DNA of 64,000 nucleotides from Aquificota bacterium (GCA_015486015.1 WFSL01000014.1:111899-175898), one strand, 5' to 3'. Positions 7,933 through 16,488 are shown, numbered from the stretch's first letter. The notes: a model not told the origin generated them from the sequence alone. Program-made: numbers and translations.

Positions 7933-8501
7933 GGACCTTCATCGCCATCGAGCTGCCCCCCGAAATCAGAGAAGGTCTCTATCGACTCATGGAAGAACTC
8001 CAGAGGGAGGGAATCCAAGGACGCTGGGTACCTCCCGAAAACCTCCATCTTACCTTAAGGTTCTTAGGGAATATTGAAGAGGATAGAATAGAAGGTATCA
8101 TCGGCACTATGAAGGGTGCAGCCGAGACAGCCTCTGCCTTCCCCATATCGCTGAAAGGGCTGGGCGCCTTTCCCAGTCTTTCCCGTCCCAGGGTCCTTTG
8201 GGTAGGTGTGGAGAAAGGGCGAAAGGAACTGAGCCACCTCCAAAGGAATTTAGAGAAGAGACTCATATCCCAGGGCCTCCCTCCAGAAGACAAGTCCTTC
8301 AAACCCCACCTCACCCTGGCCCGCTTTAAGTTTCCAAAAGAAGAGATAAAAAGAAAGGTACTTCAAGCCTGCCAGAGGCGCAAAGGACTGGTGTGGGGCG
8401 AAACAATAGCCACCCACTTGACCCTATTTGAGAGCATCCTCTCTCCTCAGGGGGCGAAATACAAAAAGATACATCAAACCCCTCTCACACATGAAGGCTA
8501 A
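7929..8501 (+). CDS. thpR: RNA 2',3'-cyclic phosphodiesterase (2H family)
   Basis: A 190-residue two-histidine phosphoesterase that opens 2',3'-cyclic phosphates at RNA ends. Both HxTx motifs are intact: HLTLRF near residue 40 and HLTLARF near residue 121. The start [13 protein letters not shown] is typical of the family, formerly called 2'-5' RNA ligase. Its ATG overlaps the cinA stop by 4 nt. It ends one base into the palindromic terminator at 8500-8529. The physiological RNA substrate in bacteria is not established. Confidence 0.92.
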   Translation: MRTFIAIELPPEIREGLYRLMEELQREGIQGRWVPPENLHLTLRFLGNIEEDRIEGIIGTMKGAAETASAFPISLKGLGAFPSLSRPRVLWVGVEKGRKELSHLQRNLEKRLISQGLPPEDKSFKPHLTLARFKFPKEEIKRKVLQACQRRKGLVWGETIATHLTLFESILSPQGAKYKKIHQTPLTHEG

Positions 8502-8529
8502 GGTCGGGGTCCCATGGGACCCCGACCTT
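8500..8529. terminator. Bidirectional rho-independent terminator between thpR and hppA
   Basis: A perfect 30-bp palindrome whose half is AAGGTCGGGGTCCCA. It lies between convergent genes, with TTTCTC after it on the plus strand and a pyrimidine-poor flank on the minus side. It should stop transcription from both sides. Confidence 0.85.
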
Positions 8530-8531
8530 TC

Positions 8532-10520
8532 TCACTTCACCACCTTGGTGAAAAGTGGCGCCAACGTGAGAGAGACAATAGACATAAGCTTAATCAGGAT
8601 ATTCATAGAGGGACCAGTAGTATCCTTAAACGGATCGCCAACTGTATCCCCCACCACTGCCGCCTTATGGGTATCAGAGCCCTTACCACCAAGGTGCCCC
8701 TTCTCAATGTGCTTCTTGGCATTGTCCCAGGCACCCCCGGCATTGGCCATCATCACACCTAAGAGCACACCCGAAAGGGTAGCACCCGCCAGCATCCCTC
8801 CCAAGGCCTCAGGGCCAAAGATGAAACCCACTATGGGTGGAGCTATGACAGCCACAATACCAGGCACTACCATCTCCCTGAGGGCGTTAACTGTGGCAAT
8901 ATCCACACATTTAGATGGATCGCACTTGGCCTTGCCCTCTAACAGCCCTGGTATCTCCCTGAACTGCCGGCGTATCTCCTGGACCATGGCAAAAGCGGTT
9001 TTCCCTACGCCCCTCATGGTCATGGAACCCAACAAGAAGGGGATGAGACCACCTATGAACAGCCCAGCCACCACACTGGCCTTGGTAACATCAATGGCCT
9101 TCAATCCCACCGTTGCACCGTAAGCTGAAAAGAGGGCCAAGGCTGTCATGGCAGCAGAGCCGATAGCAAATCCTTTGCCAATAGCCGCCGTGGTGTTGCC
9201 CAGGGCATCGAGGCTGTCTGTGATGCGCCTGGTCTCAGGCCCAAGACCTGCCATCTCAGATATACCACCCGCATTGTCAGCCCCGGGGCCATAGGCGTCA
9301 ACACTCATAGTAACACCAATGGTACCCAGCATGCCCACAGCAGTTAAGGCAATCCCATACATCCCAGCTGCCTTATAAGCAAGAAACACACCTATAGCGA
9401 TGAGGAAAAGGGGAAGGGCCACGCTCTCCATTCCCACAGCAAACCCCGTAATGATATTGGTGGCCGCCCCCGTCTGGGAAGACTCCGCTATGGTAACGAT
9501 GGGTTTGGCAGAGGTGTAATACTCAGTGATGAGCCCTATGGCTATTCCCACTAAGGTACCAATCAGCAAGGCCCAAAAAACCCCCACAGGCAGACCCAAC
9601 GATTTTGTGAGGGGATAAGCCACAACGATGAGGAGTATAGCTGCCACGAAGGTGGCATACCTTAAGGCAGCTTGGGGGTTCATGTTTTTGAAAACCACCA
9701 TAGAGAACACCGCTATCATAGAAGCAATGAGACCCACCATGATGATGAGTACGGGATAGACCATCCAATGGTAGGCCATCTGAGGGGAGAGACTCATGGT
9801 GGCAGCAATAGCGATACAGGCCACCACTGATTCCACGTAAGACTCAAAGAGGTCAGCACCCATTCCAGCCACGTCACCCACACAGTCACCTACGTTGTCC
9901 GCAATAACACCTGGATTCCTGGGATCGTCTTCTGGAATGCCCGCCTCAATTTTACCCACAAGGTCGGCCCCCACATCAGCCCCCTTCGTATAGATACCTC
10001 CCCCTACCCTGGCAAAGAGGGCCATGAAGGAGGCACCCATGGCAAAGCCTGTAAGGACATGAGGATCATGCTGGGCAAATAGAAGAAAGAGTACACCCAA
10101 GCCAAATAGCCCCAAGCTGGCAACTGATAGACCCATAACAGAACCGCTGAAGAAGGAGACCACCAAGGCCTTGTCTTGCCCATAATCATTAGCAGCGGCA
10201 GCAGTGCGGACGTTACCCATGGTAGTAGCGCTCATGCCAAAGAAACCCGCAAGTCCAGAACATACTGCACCAAACAGAAAAGCCACACCTGTCCAAAAGC
10301 TAATAAATATGGCCAAAAGGATGCCCACAATCAACACGATGATAGCAACTATCTTATACTCCCTCTTCAGGAAGGTCATAGCCCCTACATGGATCATATC
10401 CGCTATTTCCTTCATGAGCTCTGTGCCAACGGGTTGTTTTATTATATACAGGTAAAGCAACCCCGCCATAACAAGCCCTGCAATCCCCAGCAATGGAGCA
10501 AACACTACATATTGTACCAT
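8532..10520 (-). CDS. hppA: Membrane-bound ion-pumping pyrophosphatase, K+-dependent type
   Basis: A 662-residue, very hydrophobic protein of about 16 helices. It hydrolyses pyrophosphate and pumps H+ (or Na+) outward. The signature [20 protein letters not shown] and the Asp cluster [16 protein letters not shown] are present, as is the second acidic site [29 protein letters not shown] has Ala where K+-independent enzymes carry Lys, marking the K+-dependent subfamily. H+ versus Na+ specificity cannot be settled by eye. GGAGGTGGGAG precedes the ATG. It lies 13 nt after pth as the last gene of the ispE-prs-rplY-pth unit. Confidence 0.97.
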   Translation of the reverse strand: MVQYVVFAPLLGIAGLVMAGLLYLYIIKQPVGTELMKEIADMIHVGAMTFLKREYKIVAIIVLIVGILLAIFISFWTGVAFLFGAVCSGLAGFFGMSATTMGNVRTAAAANDYGQDKALVVSFFSGSVMGLSVASLGLFGLGVLFLLFAQHDPHVLTGFAMGASFMALFARVGGGIYTKGADVGADLVGKIEAGIPEDDPRNPGVIADNVGDCVGDVAGMGADLFESYVESVVACIAIAATMSLSPQMAYHWMVYPVLIIMVGLIASMIAVFSMVVFKNMNPQAALRYATFVAAILLIVVAYPLTKSLGLPVGVFWALLIGTLVGIAIGLITEYYTSAKPIVTIAESSQTGAATNIITGFAVGMESVALPLFLIAIGVFLAYKAAGMYGIALTAVGMLGTIGVTMSVDAYGPGADNAGGISEMAGLGPETRRITDSLDALGNTTAAIGKGFAIGSAAMTALALFSAYGATVGLKAIDVTKASVVAGLFIGGLIPFLLGSMTMRGVGKTAFAMVQEIRRQFREIPGLLEGKAKCDPSKCVDIATVNALREMVVPGIVAVIAPPIVGFIFGPEALGGMLAGATLSGVLLGVMMANAGGAWDNAKKHIEKGHLGGKGSDTHKAAVVGDTVGDPFKDTTGPSMNILIKLMSIVSLTLAPLFTKVVK

Positions 10521-10533
10521 CTCCCACCTCCAA

Positions 10534-11172
10534 CTAAAAATTTTTTACAATATCTACTTCATCCTCTTTTAGCTTGCCTTCACTATCACCCCCTCCCGAA
10601 ACGCTATTTCTCCTATTGATGAGGTTTATGGCATAATTCACGCCTTTTCTCAAGACCATCTCTACGGCATCAGCCGCTAAGCGGAGGGCATCTATAAGGG
10701 CTCCTTCCTCTTCTGGCCCAAAGGGCGAGAGGAGAAAATCCACTATCGCCTGATGGTCGTGCTCCCTCCCTGCTGGCCTCCCCACCCCTACCCTCACCCT
10801 TGGAAAACCCTCCGAACCTATTTCCTCTATAATGGATTGAAGTCCCCTGTGCCCCCCAGTTCCTCCGCGGTGCTTCACCCTCACCACTCCAAAAGGAAGA
10901 TCTATATCGTCGTGCACCACCAGCATCTCCTGGGGAGAAAACCCTCGAGACATCCAATCTACTACCGCCTTCCCCGACTCATTCACATATGTTTGAGGCT
11001 TTATCAGATAAACACCATCTCCTATCCTGGCGAACAGGGAGCCACATCCCCCCTCACTGATTCTGACATTCCATCGCTGCGCAAGTACATCCACTACCAT
11101 GAAGCCCACATTGTGCCTTGTAAACGCATACCTGGCTCCTGGGTTCCCTAAGCCCACAACCAGCTTCACCAT
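10534..11172 (-). CDS. pth: Peptidyl-tRNA hydrolase
   Basis: About 212 residues. It releases peptides from prematurely dissociated peptidyl-tRNA. The start [19 protein letters not shown] contains the catalytic His and the substrate-binding Asn. [11 protein letters not shown] and [12 protein letters not shown] are the other conserved blocks. A TTG at 11187 overlaps the rplY stop; the ATG at 11172 has GAGG 9 nt upstream and begins MVKLVVGLG, so I chose it. The C-terminal tail after residue 185 is longer than in E. coli and charged. Confidence 0.96.
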   Translation of the reverse strand: MVKLVVGLGNPGARYAFTRHNVGFMVVDVLAQRWNVRISEGGCGSLFARIGDGVYLIKPQTYVNESGKAVVDWMSRGFSPQEMLVVHDDIDLPFGVVRVKHRGGTGGHRGLQSIIEEIGSEGFPRVRVGVGRPAGREHDHQAIVDFLLSPFGPEEEGALIDALRLAADAVEMVLRKGVNYAINLINRRNSVSGGGDSEGKLKEDEVDIVKNF

Positions 11173-11183
11173 AGAAGATGACC

Positions 11184-11801
11184 TCAATCCTCCTCCTCAA
11201 CCTCTTCCTTCCCGAGCTCCTCAGTAACCTCCGCCTTCTCAGCAGCAGTGGCCATCACCGTAACCACAGGCTGCGATGGGTCCTCCTTCAAGATAACCCC
11301 CCCAGGCAAGGAGATGTCTCTCACAAACAGGGTATCACCTACATCCAAATCGTCGATGCCAATGACCAGCTCCTCGGGAATATCCTTTGGGAGGCACTCC
11401 ACCTCGATCTCGTCCATCAAGTACTCCACCACACCACCCTTCTTGACCCCTACAGGTTCCCCCGTAAACCTGAGTGGAATCCTGAGGGTCATCTCCCTTC
11501 CAAACGTGACAGCATAAAAGTCCACATGTAGAATGTTCAGGCCCACCGGCTCTTCCTGTACGTCCTTGATGATCACCTTCAAGGTCTTGCCTTCAAGGTT
11601 CAGATCGTAGAGCTTGGCCTCGCTCCAATGACCCTTCAAGGTATTGAGGACTGCCCCCTTCGCCTCTAAGGAAAGGGGAATTGGTGGAAGATCGGGTCCA
11701 TAGACCACACCCGGCAGCAGGCCTCTCTTCCTCAGCTTCCTCGCCACCCCCTTACCTGTAGCCTCTCTCCTGGTACCCTCAAACACCAAACCTTCCCTCA
11801 T
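11184..11801 (-). CDS. rplY: Ribosomal protein bL25, long CTC form
   Basis: A 205-residue protein that binds 5S rRNA through its N-terminal L25 domain (about 1-95, beginning REGLVFEGTRREATGKG) and carries the C-terminal CTC beta domain (about 100-185), ending in an acidic tail EEVEEED. Long forms are the rule outside gammaproteobacteria. It lies between prs (5-nt gap) and pth in an operon order common in deltaproteobacteria. Confidence 0.95.
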   Translation of the reverse strand: MREGLVFEGTRREATGKGVARKLRKRGLLPGVVYGPDLPPIPLSLEAKGAVLNTLKGHWSEAKLYDLNLEGKTLKVIIKDVQEEPVGLNILHVDFYAVTFGREMTLRIPLRFTGEPVGVKKGGVVEYLMDEIEVECLPKDIPEELVIGIDDLDVGDTLFVRDISLPGGVILKEDPSQPVVTVMATAAEKAEVTEELGKEEVEEED

Positions 11802-11806
11802 GGCCT

Positions 11807-12754
11807 CTACTTGCCTCCTCTCATAATGAACAGTGAACTGACAGACTCACCCAGGTGTATACGCCTTATGGCCTCTGCAATAAGGGGTGCCACCGACAGT
11901 ACCTTCACCTTCGAAAAGGTTTCTTTCAGTGGGATAGTGTTGGTCACCACCACCTCTTCCAGGGCCGATGACTCAATCCTATCCCTTGCCGGGCCAGAGA
12001 AGACAGGATGGGTAGCGGCGGCAAGGCACTCTACCACTCCCTCTTCCAGAAGGGCCTCAACGGATCTTACCAGGGTGCCCGCTGTATCTATCATGTCATC
12101 CAAAATAAAGGCCCTTTTACCCTTCACCTCACCAATAACGTGCATCACCTCAGCCACATTGTCGGCGACCCTTCTCTTATCAATGATAGCCAAGGGGAGA
12201 TGAAAGGACTTGGCAAAGGCCCTGGCCCTCTCAACCCCACCTGCATCGGGGGATACAACCACGAGGTTCTCGACCCCCCTGGACTCCATGTAGTCTAAGA
12301 AGATGGGCATAGCCAAGAGGTTGTCTACAGGGATGTTGAAAAAACCCTGTATCTGACCCGAGTGCAGATCCATAGTGAGTACCCTGTCGGCCCCTGCTGC
12401 TGTCACCAGATCGGCAACGAGCTTGGCGGTTATGGGTACTCTGGGCTGCACCTTTCTATCCTGCCGCGCATATCCATAGTAAGGCATTACCGCTGTAATA
12501 CGCCCTGCAGAAGCCCTCCTTAGCGCATCAATCATCACCAATAGCTCCACAAGGTGCTCATCCACCGGGGGACAGGTGGGCTGGATGAGAAAGACATCAC
12601 TCCCCCTCACGCTCTCCAGGATCTGAATGTTTGCCTCCCCATCACTGAAGCGGGTAACCTTGGCTAAGCCCATGGGGATTCCCAAGCAGTCACACACCTC
12701 CTGCGCCAGTTGCGGATTAGCACTGCCGGAAAAGACTTTCATGGTCCAGGGCAT
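11807..12754 (-). CDS. prs: Ribose-phosphate pyrophosphokinase
   Basis: A 315-residue enzyme making PRPP from ribose 5-phosphate and ATP for nucleotide, His, Trp and NAD synthesis. It shows the N-terminal FSGSANPQLAQEV, the PYYGYARQDRKVQPR flexible-loop region, TMDLHSGQIQGFF, and the PRPP-binding loop DDMIDTAGTL around residue 220. The ATG at 12754 follows GGGGGGAG; a second ATG five codons later is possible. It is immediately downstream of tRNA-Gln. Confidence 0.97.
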   Translation of the reverse strand: MPWTMKVFSGSANPQLAQEVCDCLGIPMGLAKVTRFSDGEANIQILESVRGSDVFLIQPTCPPVDEHLVELLVMIDALRRASAGRITAVMPYYGYARQDRKVQPRVPITAKLVADLVTAAGADRVLTMDLHSGQIQGFFNIPVDNLLAMPIFLDYMESRGVENLVVVSPDAGGVERARAFAKSFHLPLAIIDKRRVADNVAEVMHVIGEVKGKRAFILDDMIDTAGTLVRSVEALLEEGVVECLAAATHPVFSGPARDRIESSALEEVVVTNTIPLKETFSKVKVLSVAPLIAEAIRRIHLGESVSSLFIMRGGK

Positions 12755-12858
12755 CTACTCCCCCCCTTTCAACCATCTGTTAGAAAGCTATCCCCTAATG
12801 ACTGTGTGTACAATCCCATGAAACCCCCAAGCCTTTCACCTTTGCACGAAGGAATTGG

Positions 12859-12931
12859 CTGGGGTGGGAGGACTCGAACCTCCGAATAGCGGATCCAAAG
12901 TCCGCTGCCTTGCCTCCTTGGCTACACCCCA
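12859..12931 (-). tRNA. tRNA-Gln (anticodon TTG)
   Basis: A 73-nt cloverleaf on the minus strand with acceptor TGGGGTG/CACCCCA, anticodon loop CTTTGGA giving TTG, T arm GGAGG/CCTCC and G73, the usual glutamine discriminator. CCA is encoded at 12856-12858. Its first 10 nt overlap the 3' end of ispE, whose TAG stop is tRNA positions 8-10. Confidence 0.97.
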
Positions 12932-13791
12932 TTCCCCAAGGACAATAATATACCCTTCCACCCCCCTTTCGCCATCCAGTAAGCTGCCTCTTCAGCCCTT
13001 CTCCTCTCGTTAAAGATGCCAAAAAGAGCAGCACCACTACCACTCATCATGGCCATGGTCGCCCCTCTTTCTAACAATACCCCCTTCACTTCCCGCAGGG
13101 AAGGATAATGCCTCAAAACAGGACCTTCCAAGTGGTTGAACGCCCTCGAAGCAAGCCGCTCTACCACCCCATCTTCCACTAAATGCGCAAGCATATTAAT
13201 GTCGGTGCATGGGGGTGTCAAGGGAAAGGCGAGGCTCGAATAAGCCCAGGCCGTGGATATGCCAAAAGGAGGAATCACCAAGAGGATGAAACCTCGAAGG
13301 TTCGGTTTGATAGGCCACAAGAGATCGCCCCTGCCTCTTCCCACTGCTGCTCTCTTGTTGAGGATGAAGAAACCTACATCCGCCCCCACCTCCTCACCTA
13401 TTCTTAAAAGGGCATCCGTAGAGAGATCCAGCCCAAGCAGTTCATTAGCAGCCAGCAAAAAGGCAGCCGCATTGGCCGAACCTCCACCAAAACCTCCACC
13501 GACGGGTACCCTCTTATCAATAACCACCTCCATTCCAGGTCTCTCCCCCAGACGATTACAAAGGGCCTCATAGGCCTTCGAAACGGTATTGGTCATTCCC
13601 CTGGGCACCCCTGGGTGATCACAGGTGATGTGGATCCCACCCCCCGATCCCAGAAAGAGCGTAAGCCTATCCCTCAATGGGAGCCTGTAAAAGATGGTCT
13701 CTATCTCATGATAACCCTCTGGCCTCTTGAAAAGCACTTGCAGATGCAAGTTTATCTTTGCAAAGGAAAAAATAGAAACACTTCTTCTCAA
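12922..13791 (-). CDS. ispE: 4-diphosphocytidyl-2-C-methyl-D-erythritol kinase
   Basis: A 289-residue GHMP kinase of the non-mevalonate isoprenoid pathway, phosphorylating CDP-methylerythritol. It shows SFAKINLHLQV at the start, the glycine-rich ATP loop VGGGFGGGSANAAA near residue 98 and the C-terminal MSGSGAALFG. The initiator appears to be TTG at 13791, since no ATG or GTG precedes the conserved AKIN block. That makes the start less certain than the identity. The stop codon lies inside tRNA-Gln, so mRNA and tRNA must come from the same precursor by processing. Confidence 0.94.
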   Translation of the reverse strand: MRRSVSIFSFAKINLHLQVLFKRPEGYHEIETIFYRLPLRDRLTLFLGSGGGIHITCDHPGVPRGMTNTVSKAYEALCNRLGERPGMEVVIDKRVPVGGGFGGGSANAAAFLLAANELLGLDLSTDALLRIGEEVGADVGFFILNKRAAVGRGRGDLLWPIKPNLRGFILLVIPPFGISTAWAYSSLAFPLTPPCTDINMLAHLVEDGVVERLASRAFNHLEGPVLRHYPSLREVKGVLLERGATMAMMSGSGAALFGIFNERRRAEEAAYWMAKGGWKGILLSLGNGV

Positions 13792-13806
13792 CCCTATTTC
13801 CAGTGG

Positions 13807-13881
13807 CGGGGCCGATGGGACTTGAACCCACGACCTCCGACGTGACAGGCCGGCGCTCTAACCGGGCTGAGCTACGACCCC
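13807..13881 (-). tRNA. tRNA-Asp (anticodon GTC)
   Basis: A 75-nt cloverleaf on the minus strand. The acceptor GGGGTCG pairs CGGCCCC with one G-U, the anticodon stem CCGGC/GTCGG holds CTGTCAC giving GTC, the T arm is GTGGG/CCCAT, and the discriminator is G73 as expected for aspartate. CCA is encoded at 13804-13806. It sits 13 nt upstream of the ispE start. Confidence 0.96.
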
Positions 13882-13893
13882 ACCTGAATTTGG

Positions 13894-13965
13894 TAGGCGG
13901 AACAGGACTCGAACCTGCGACCCCCGGCTTGTAAGGCCGGTGCTCTCCCACTGAGCTATCCGCCT
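13894..13965 (-). tRNA. tRNA-Val (anticodon TAC)
   Basis: A 72-nt cloverleaf on the minus strand: acceptor AGGCGGA/TCCGCCT, anticodon stem CCGGC/GCCGG with loop CTTACAA giving TAC, discriminator A, CCA encoded at 13891-13893. The first pair is A1-U72 rather than the usual G1-C72. It is the promoter-proximal gene of the ispE-prs-rplY-pth-hppA unit. Confidence 0.95.
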
Positions 13966-13976
13966 TCGCAGGGTGA

Positions 13977-14005
13977 TAGATAACACCGGTCTTTTAGGGT
14001 GTCAA
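13977..14005 (-). promoter_or_regulatory. Sigma-70-type promoter of the tRNA-Val to hppA unit
   Basis: On the minus strand TTGACA (14000-14005), a 17-bp spacer and TATCTA (13977-13982). The start point would be near 13970, a few nt before tRNA-Val. No other clear promoter or terminator appears before 8500. Confidence 0.75.
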
Positions 14006-14030
14006 GGAATCCCTATGCGTTAAAGGAGGG

Positions 14031-14663
14031 TTACTTCGCACCCCTCATGGTGAGATAAAAGGCAAGGATCTCCAGCTCGGTACCCATATCCACATTCTTC
14101 ACCACCACCTTCTTGGGGGGGCGGATACGCATAGGGGCAAAGTTCAGGATCCCCTTAACCCCAGCCCTGGCCAGCCTTTCAGCCACCTCCTGGGCCTGAG
14201 AGTAGTGAACAGCAACAATGGCCATCTTAATGCCCTTCTCCTTCACTACCCGCTCCATCTCAGAAGCAGGATAAAGCACACAGCCCTCTGGCACCTCCTT
14301 ACCCTCAGTATGGATATCAAAGGCCACAGAAAGTTTAAAACCATGCCGTTGAAACCCCTTGTACCGCAGAAGGGCAGTACCGAGGTTTCCCACACCTACC
14401 AAAGCCACTTCCCAGGTCCTGTTAAGGCCCATAACCCTCTTGATATCTTGCATTAGCTCTTTCACATAATAACCTACACCTCTGGTACCAAACTCCCCGA
14501 AATATGCCAAATCCTTCCTGATCTGGGCAGGATTTACCCCACAACGTCTCCCCAACTCCGCCGAGGAGACCACCTCGATTCCCTCTTCCTCCAGTTCATT
14601 TAAGCAGCGCAAGTAGAGGGAAAGTCTACCAACGGTTACTTCTGGTATCTTGAATCTCCTCAT
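14031..14663 (-). CDS. rex: Redox-sensing transcriptional repressor Rex
   Basis: About 210 residues. Rex represses fermentation and respiration genes and leaves DNA when NADH rises. The N-terminal winged helix (about 1-80) contains [20 protein letters not shown]. The Rossmann domain (about 85-205) has [13 protein letters not shown] and the domain-swap helix [11 protein letters not shown] at the end. An upstream ATG at 14738 would start within the terminator and promoter region. The ATG at 14663 begins [19 protein letters not shown], the normal Rex start. A Rex-operator-like site covers the likely start point, suggesting autoregulation. Confidence 0.95.
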   Translation of the reverse strand: MRRFKIPEVTVGRLSLYLRCLNELEEEGIEVVSSAELGRRCGVNPAQIRKDLAYFGEFGTRGVGYYVKELMQDIKRVMGLNRTWEVALVGVGNLGTALLRYKGFQRHGFKLSVAFDIHTEGKEVPEGCVLYPASEMERVVKEKGIKMAIVAVHYSQAQEVAERLARAGVKGILNFAPMRIRPPKKVVVKNVDMGTELEILAFYLTMRGAK

Positions 14664-14676
14664 GAAAACCCCCGTT

Positions 14677-14694
14677 ATGTGGTAACTTTCACAA
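14677..14694 (-). promoter_or_regulatory. Candidate Rex operator in front of rex
   Basis: On the minus strand TTGTGAAAGTTACCACAT fits the Rex consensus (TTGTGAA, four A/T, TTCACAA) at TGTG-N8-CACA and in the complete left half; the right half is degenerate. It lies 13 nt upstream of the rex ATG and abuts the -10 box at 14694-14699, so a bound repressor would block initiation. Confidence 0.6.
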
Positions 14695-14722
14695 AAGTAG
14701 AGGAATAAAGGGGGGATGTCAA
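14694..14722 (-). promoter_or_regulatory. Candidate rex promoter
   Basis: On the minus strand TTGACA (14717-14722), a 17-bp spacer and TACTTT (14694-14699). The -35 box is formed by the loop of the atpE terminator hairpin, so terminator and promoter share bases. Confidence 0.5.
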
Positions 14723-14731
14723 CATCCCCCC
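14705..14731 (-). terminator. Terminator after atpE
   Basis: A perfect 10-bp stem (14710-14719 with 14722-14731, GGGGGGATGT and its complement), 2-nt loop, followed on the minus strand by CTTTATT. It lies 27 bp after the atpE stop and separates the atp membrane operon from rex. The U tract is short. Confidence 0.6.
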
Positions 14732-14758
14732 GTATCAAAGAAAGGCTTTTTTAAAAAA

Positions 14759-15124
14759 TTATCCTATCAAAATGTGCACCGCCTTGAAGGGATCAGTAAA
14801 GAGGATAATGAGGGCCACAACCAGCATATAGATGGTGAGGGCCTCGATCATAGCCAGGCCGATAATCATACCCACGGTGATTTTACCAGAGGCCTCAGGG
14901 TTCCTGGCAATACCTTCCATGGCAGCCTTAATACTCATACCCTGACCTATGCCACAAAGGCCAGCAGCGAAGCCCAGACCAAAACCGGCAGCAATGGCGG
15001 CGTACTTAAGCATGCCCAGGGCTGCCATCTTCAGCTCCAAGCCGGCCTCCGCCGCCATGGCAGGAGAGACCACCATTAGCACAAGAACAGGAGCCATCAA
15101 CCCACAAAGCATCTTCTTTGACAT
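14759..15124 (-). CDS. atpE: ATP synthase F0 subunit c with N-terminal leader
   Basis: The rotor proteolipid, 121 residues against about 80 usually. Residues 1-28 ([20 protein letters not shown] then PAMAAEAG) look like a cleavable signal peptide with AxA before the mature start. The two-helix hairpin has the polar loop RNPEA and the ion-binding Glu in [11 protein letters not shown]. The residues after that Glu are Ala-Leu rather than Ser-Thr, which favours H+ over Na+. It lies 42 nt after atpB and is the last gene before the terminator. Confidence 0.95.
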   Translation of the reverse strand: MSKKMLCGLMAPVLVLMVVSPAMAAEAGLELKMAALGMLKYAAIAAGFGLGFAAGLCGIGQGMSIKAAMEGIARNPEASGKITVGMIIGLAMIEALTIYMLVVALIILFTDPFKAVHILIG

Positions 15125-15166
15125 CCGCTTCTCCCTCCTTAAAATAGATTTTGTCTCACAACCTGC

Positions 15167-15829
15167 TCAATGCTCCTCCTCAATCGCCAAAGCGATATAC
15201 ACAATAGAAAGCAATGTGAAGACTAAAGCCTGAATAAAGCCAAAGAATATAGAGAGAAACATCACAGGCACAGGTACTAACAATGGCACTAAGGAGAAGA
15301 GCACCATAAAGAGGCTCTCTTCACCAAAGATGTTACCAAATAGTCGAATTGACAGAGAAAGCACCCTGGCGAAATGGCCAATGCTCTCGAGCACAAAAAT
15401 CATAGGCGAAAGCCACCATACCGGACCGCCAATACGCCTGAGATACTTAAATACCCCATACTTGCGCATCCCAACATAGTGATAATAAAAGAATACCACA
15501 ATGGCAGGACCAATAGTGATATTCCAGTTGGAATCGGAAGCAACAAAACCCGGTACTAAGCCGATCCAGTTTCCAAAGAGGATAAAGAGAAAGAGAGTGC
15601 CGATAAGAGGAAGGTATGGGCGGGCATCCTTCCCTCCCATAAGGTCACTCATAAAATTGAGCATCCCTTCTACATAAGATTCCATGACATTCTGCCATCC
15701 CCTGGGTACCAACGACAAGCTCCGCCTGGCCAGCAAGGCCAGTATCAGCAAAATGGCCATCACTACCCAAGCCATAAAAACAAACTTGTAACGTCCAGGC
15801 AGAAGGTTAAAGACATAGGGCTCGTACAT
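15167..15829 (-). CDS. atpB: ATP synthase F0 subunit a
   Basis: A 220-residue membrane stator protein forming the ion half-channels. It has five to six helices and the essential Arg in [15 protein letters not shown] (about residue 157). The C-terminal helix [20 protein letters not shown] contains the conserved Gln. It follows the atpI-like gene by 2 nt and precedes atpE. Confidence 0.96.
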   Translation of the reverse strand: MYEPYVFNLLPGRYKFVFMAWVVMAILLILALLARRSLSLVPRGWQNVMESYVEGMLNFMSDLMGGKDARPYLPLIGTLFLFILFGNWIGLVPGFVASDSNWNITIGPAIVVFFYYHYVGMRKYGVFKYLRRIGGPVWWLSPMIFVLESIGHFARVLSLSIRLFGNIFGEESLFMVLFSLVPLLVPVPVMFLSIFFGFIQALVFTLLSIVYIALAIEEEH

Positions 15830-15831
15830 AG

Positions 15832-16188
15832 CTAAACCTCCCCCATCTCCCTCCCCAGATGAAACAAACCTGTAAGGGGTACCACCACCAATAAGGAGAG
15901 ACCCACCAGTGTGGCCAGTGGATTCACAACCTTAAAGAAAAACAACAAACCAAGAAACATAGCCATAAAAAGATACTTTGCCAACTGCACCACAAAGAGC
16001 ACAACGCCTTTCGCTTTTCGAATTAGCCTGGGAAAAAGGGTTCGCATAAGCCAGATATCCCCCAGGGCAATGATACCCCCTACAAAGACCCCCAATGTAA
16101 TAGGGAAGCTATACCACAAGAAGGTCACCACCAGCATAAAAGCCAACAGGATCCATCCTCTCATCTCCATCTTTTTAACGACCCTCAC
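15832..16188 (-). CDS. atpI: AtpI-like ATP synthase accessory protein (subunit I)
   Basis: About 118 residues with four hydrophobic helices, placed directly before atpB. Length, topology and position match the ATP synthase I family, which assists c-ring assembly and, with AtpZ, ion uptake. Sequence identity alone is weak. Starts at GTG 16188 (14-nt overlap with atpZ) and ATG 16170 are both possible. I kept the longer one because GGGAG lies 7-8 nt before it. Confidence 0.75.
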   Translation of the reverse strand: MRVVKKMEMRGWILLAFMLVVTFLWYSFPITLGVFVGGIIALGDIWLMRTLFPRLIRKAKGVVLFVVQLAKYLFMAMFLGLLFFFKVVNPLATLVGLSLLVVVPLTGLFHLGREMGEV

Positions 16189-16417
16189 CCTTAGACTCCC
16201 TCTTTACCTCTTTGAACACTTCCTTAAACACCGCATAGAAACCCGAAACCGCCCCTACCAAAAAGAAGATCAATGTCAGCCATGGCCTGGTGCCAAACTT
16301 GGTATCCAAATAGTAACCTATTCCAAAGCCTATCATGGTGGCGATAACCAGCGTCATTCCCAAAGCGCTCAAAGAGATTATACGCTTTAACCATCCCGAC
16401 TCTCCTTTAATAAGCAT
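16175..16417 (-). CDS. atpZ: AtpZ/AtpI family small membrane protein
   Basis: About 80 residues with two helices and the AtpZ pattern: GMTLVIATMIGFGIGYYLD, then a short loop (TKFGTRPWLT) and a second helix LIFFLVGAVSGFYAVF. It heads the F0 operon, as expected. An ATG at 16468 would fall within the promoter at 16450-16478, so the ATG at 16417 is preferred. Confidence 0.82.
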   Translation of the reverse strand: MLIKGESGWLKRIISLSALGMTLVIATMIGFGIGYYLDTKFGTRPWLTLIFFLVGAVSGFYAVFKEVFKEVKRESKGEGR

Positions 16418-16449
16418 CCCAATTGTTCCCAAAATCTCAAACCGGCACC

Positions 16450-16478
16450 TATTTAACAAGAGGAGCATGCTCAGTCAA
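16450..16478 (-). promoter_or_regulatory. Promoter of the atpZ-atpI-atpB-atpE operon
   Basis: On the minus strand TTGACT (16473-16478), 17-bp spacer, TAAATA (16450-16455). Start point near 16443, leaving a leader of about 26 nt to the atpZ ATG. It directly follows the hemL terminator. Confidence 0.6.
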
Positions 16479-16488
16479 TGCTCAAAGC

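Noticed and set aside
8428..9123. Plus-strand ORF of 231 residues
   Set aside because: It runs antisense through the hppA coding region; Pro/Thr/Ser-rich composition is what a purine-rich gene gives when read backwards.
14664..14738. Longer N-terminus for Rex from the ATG at 14738
   Set aside because: It would start upstream of the terminator, promoter and operator and adds residues not found in Rex proteins.
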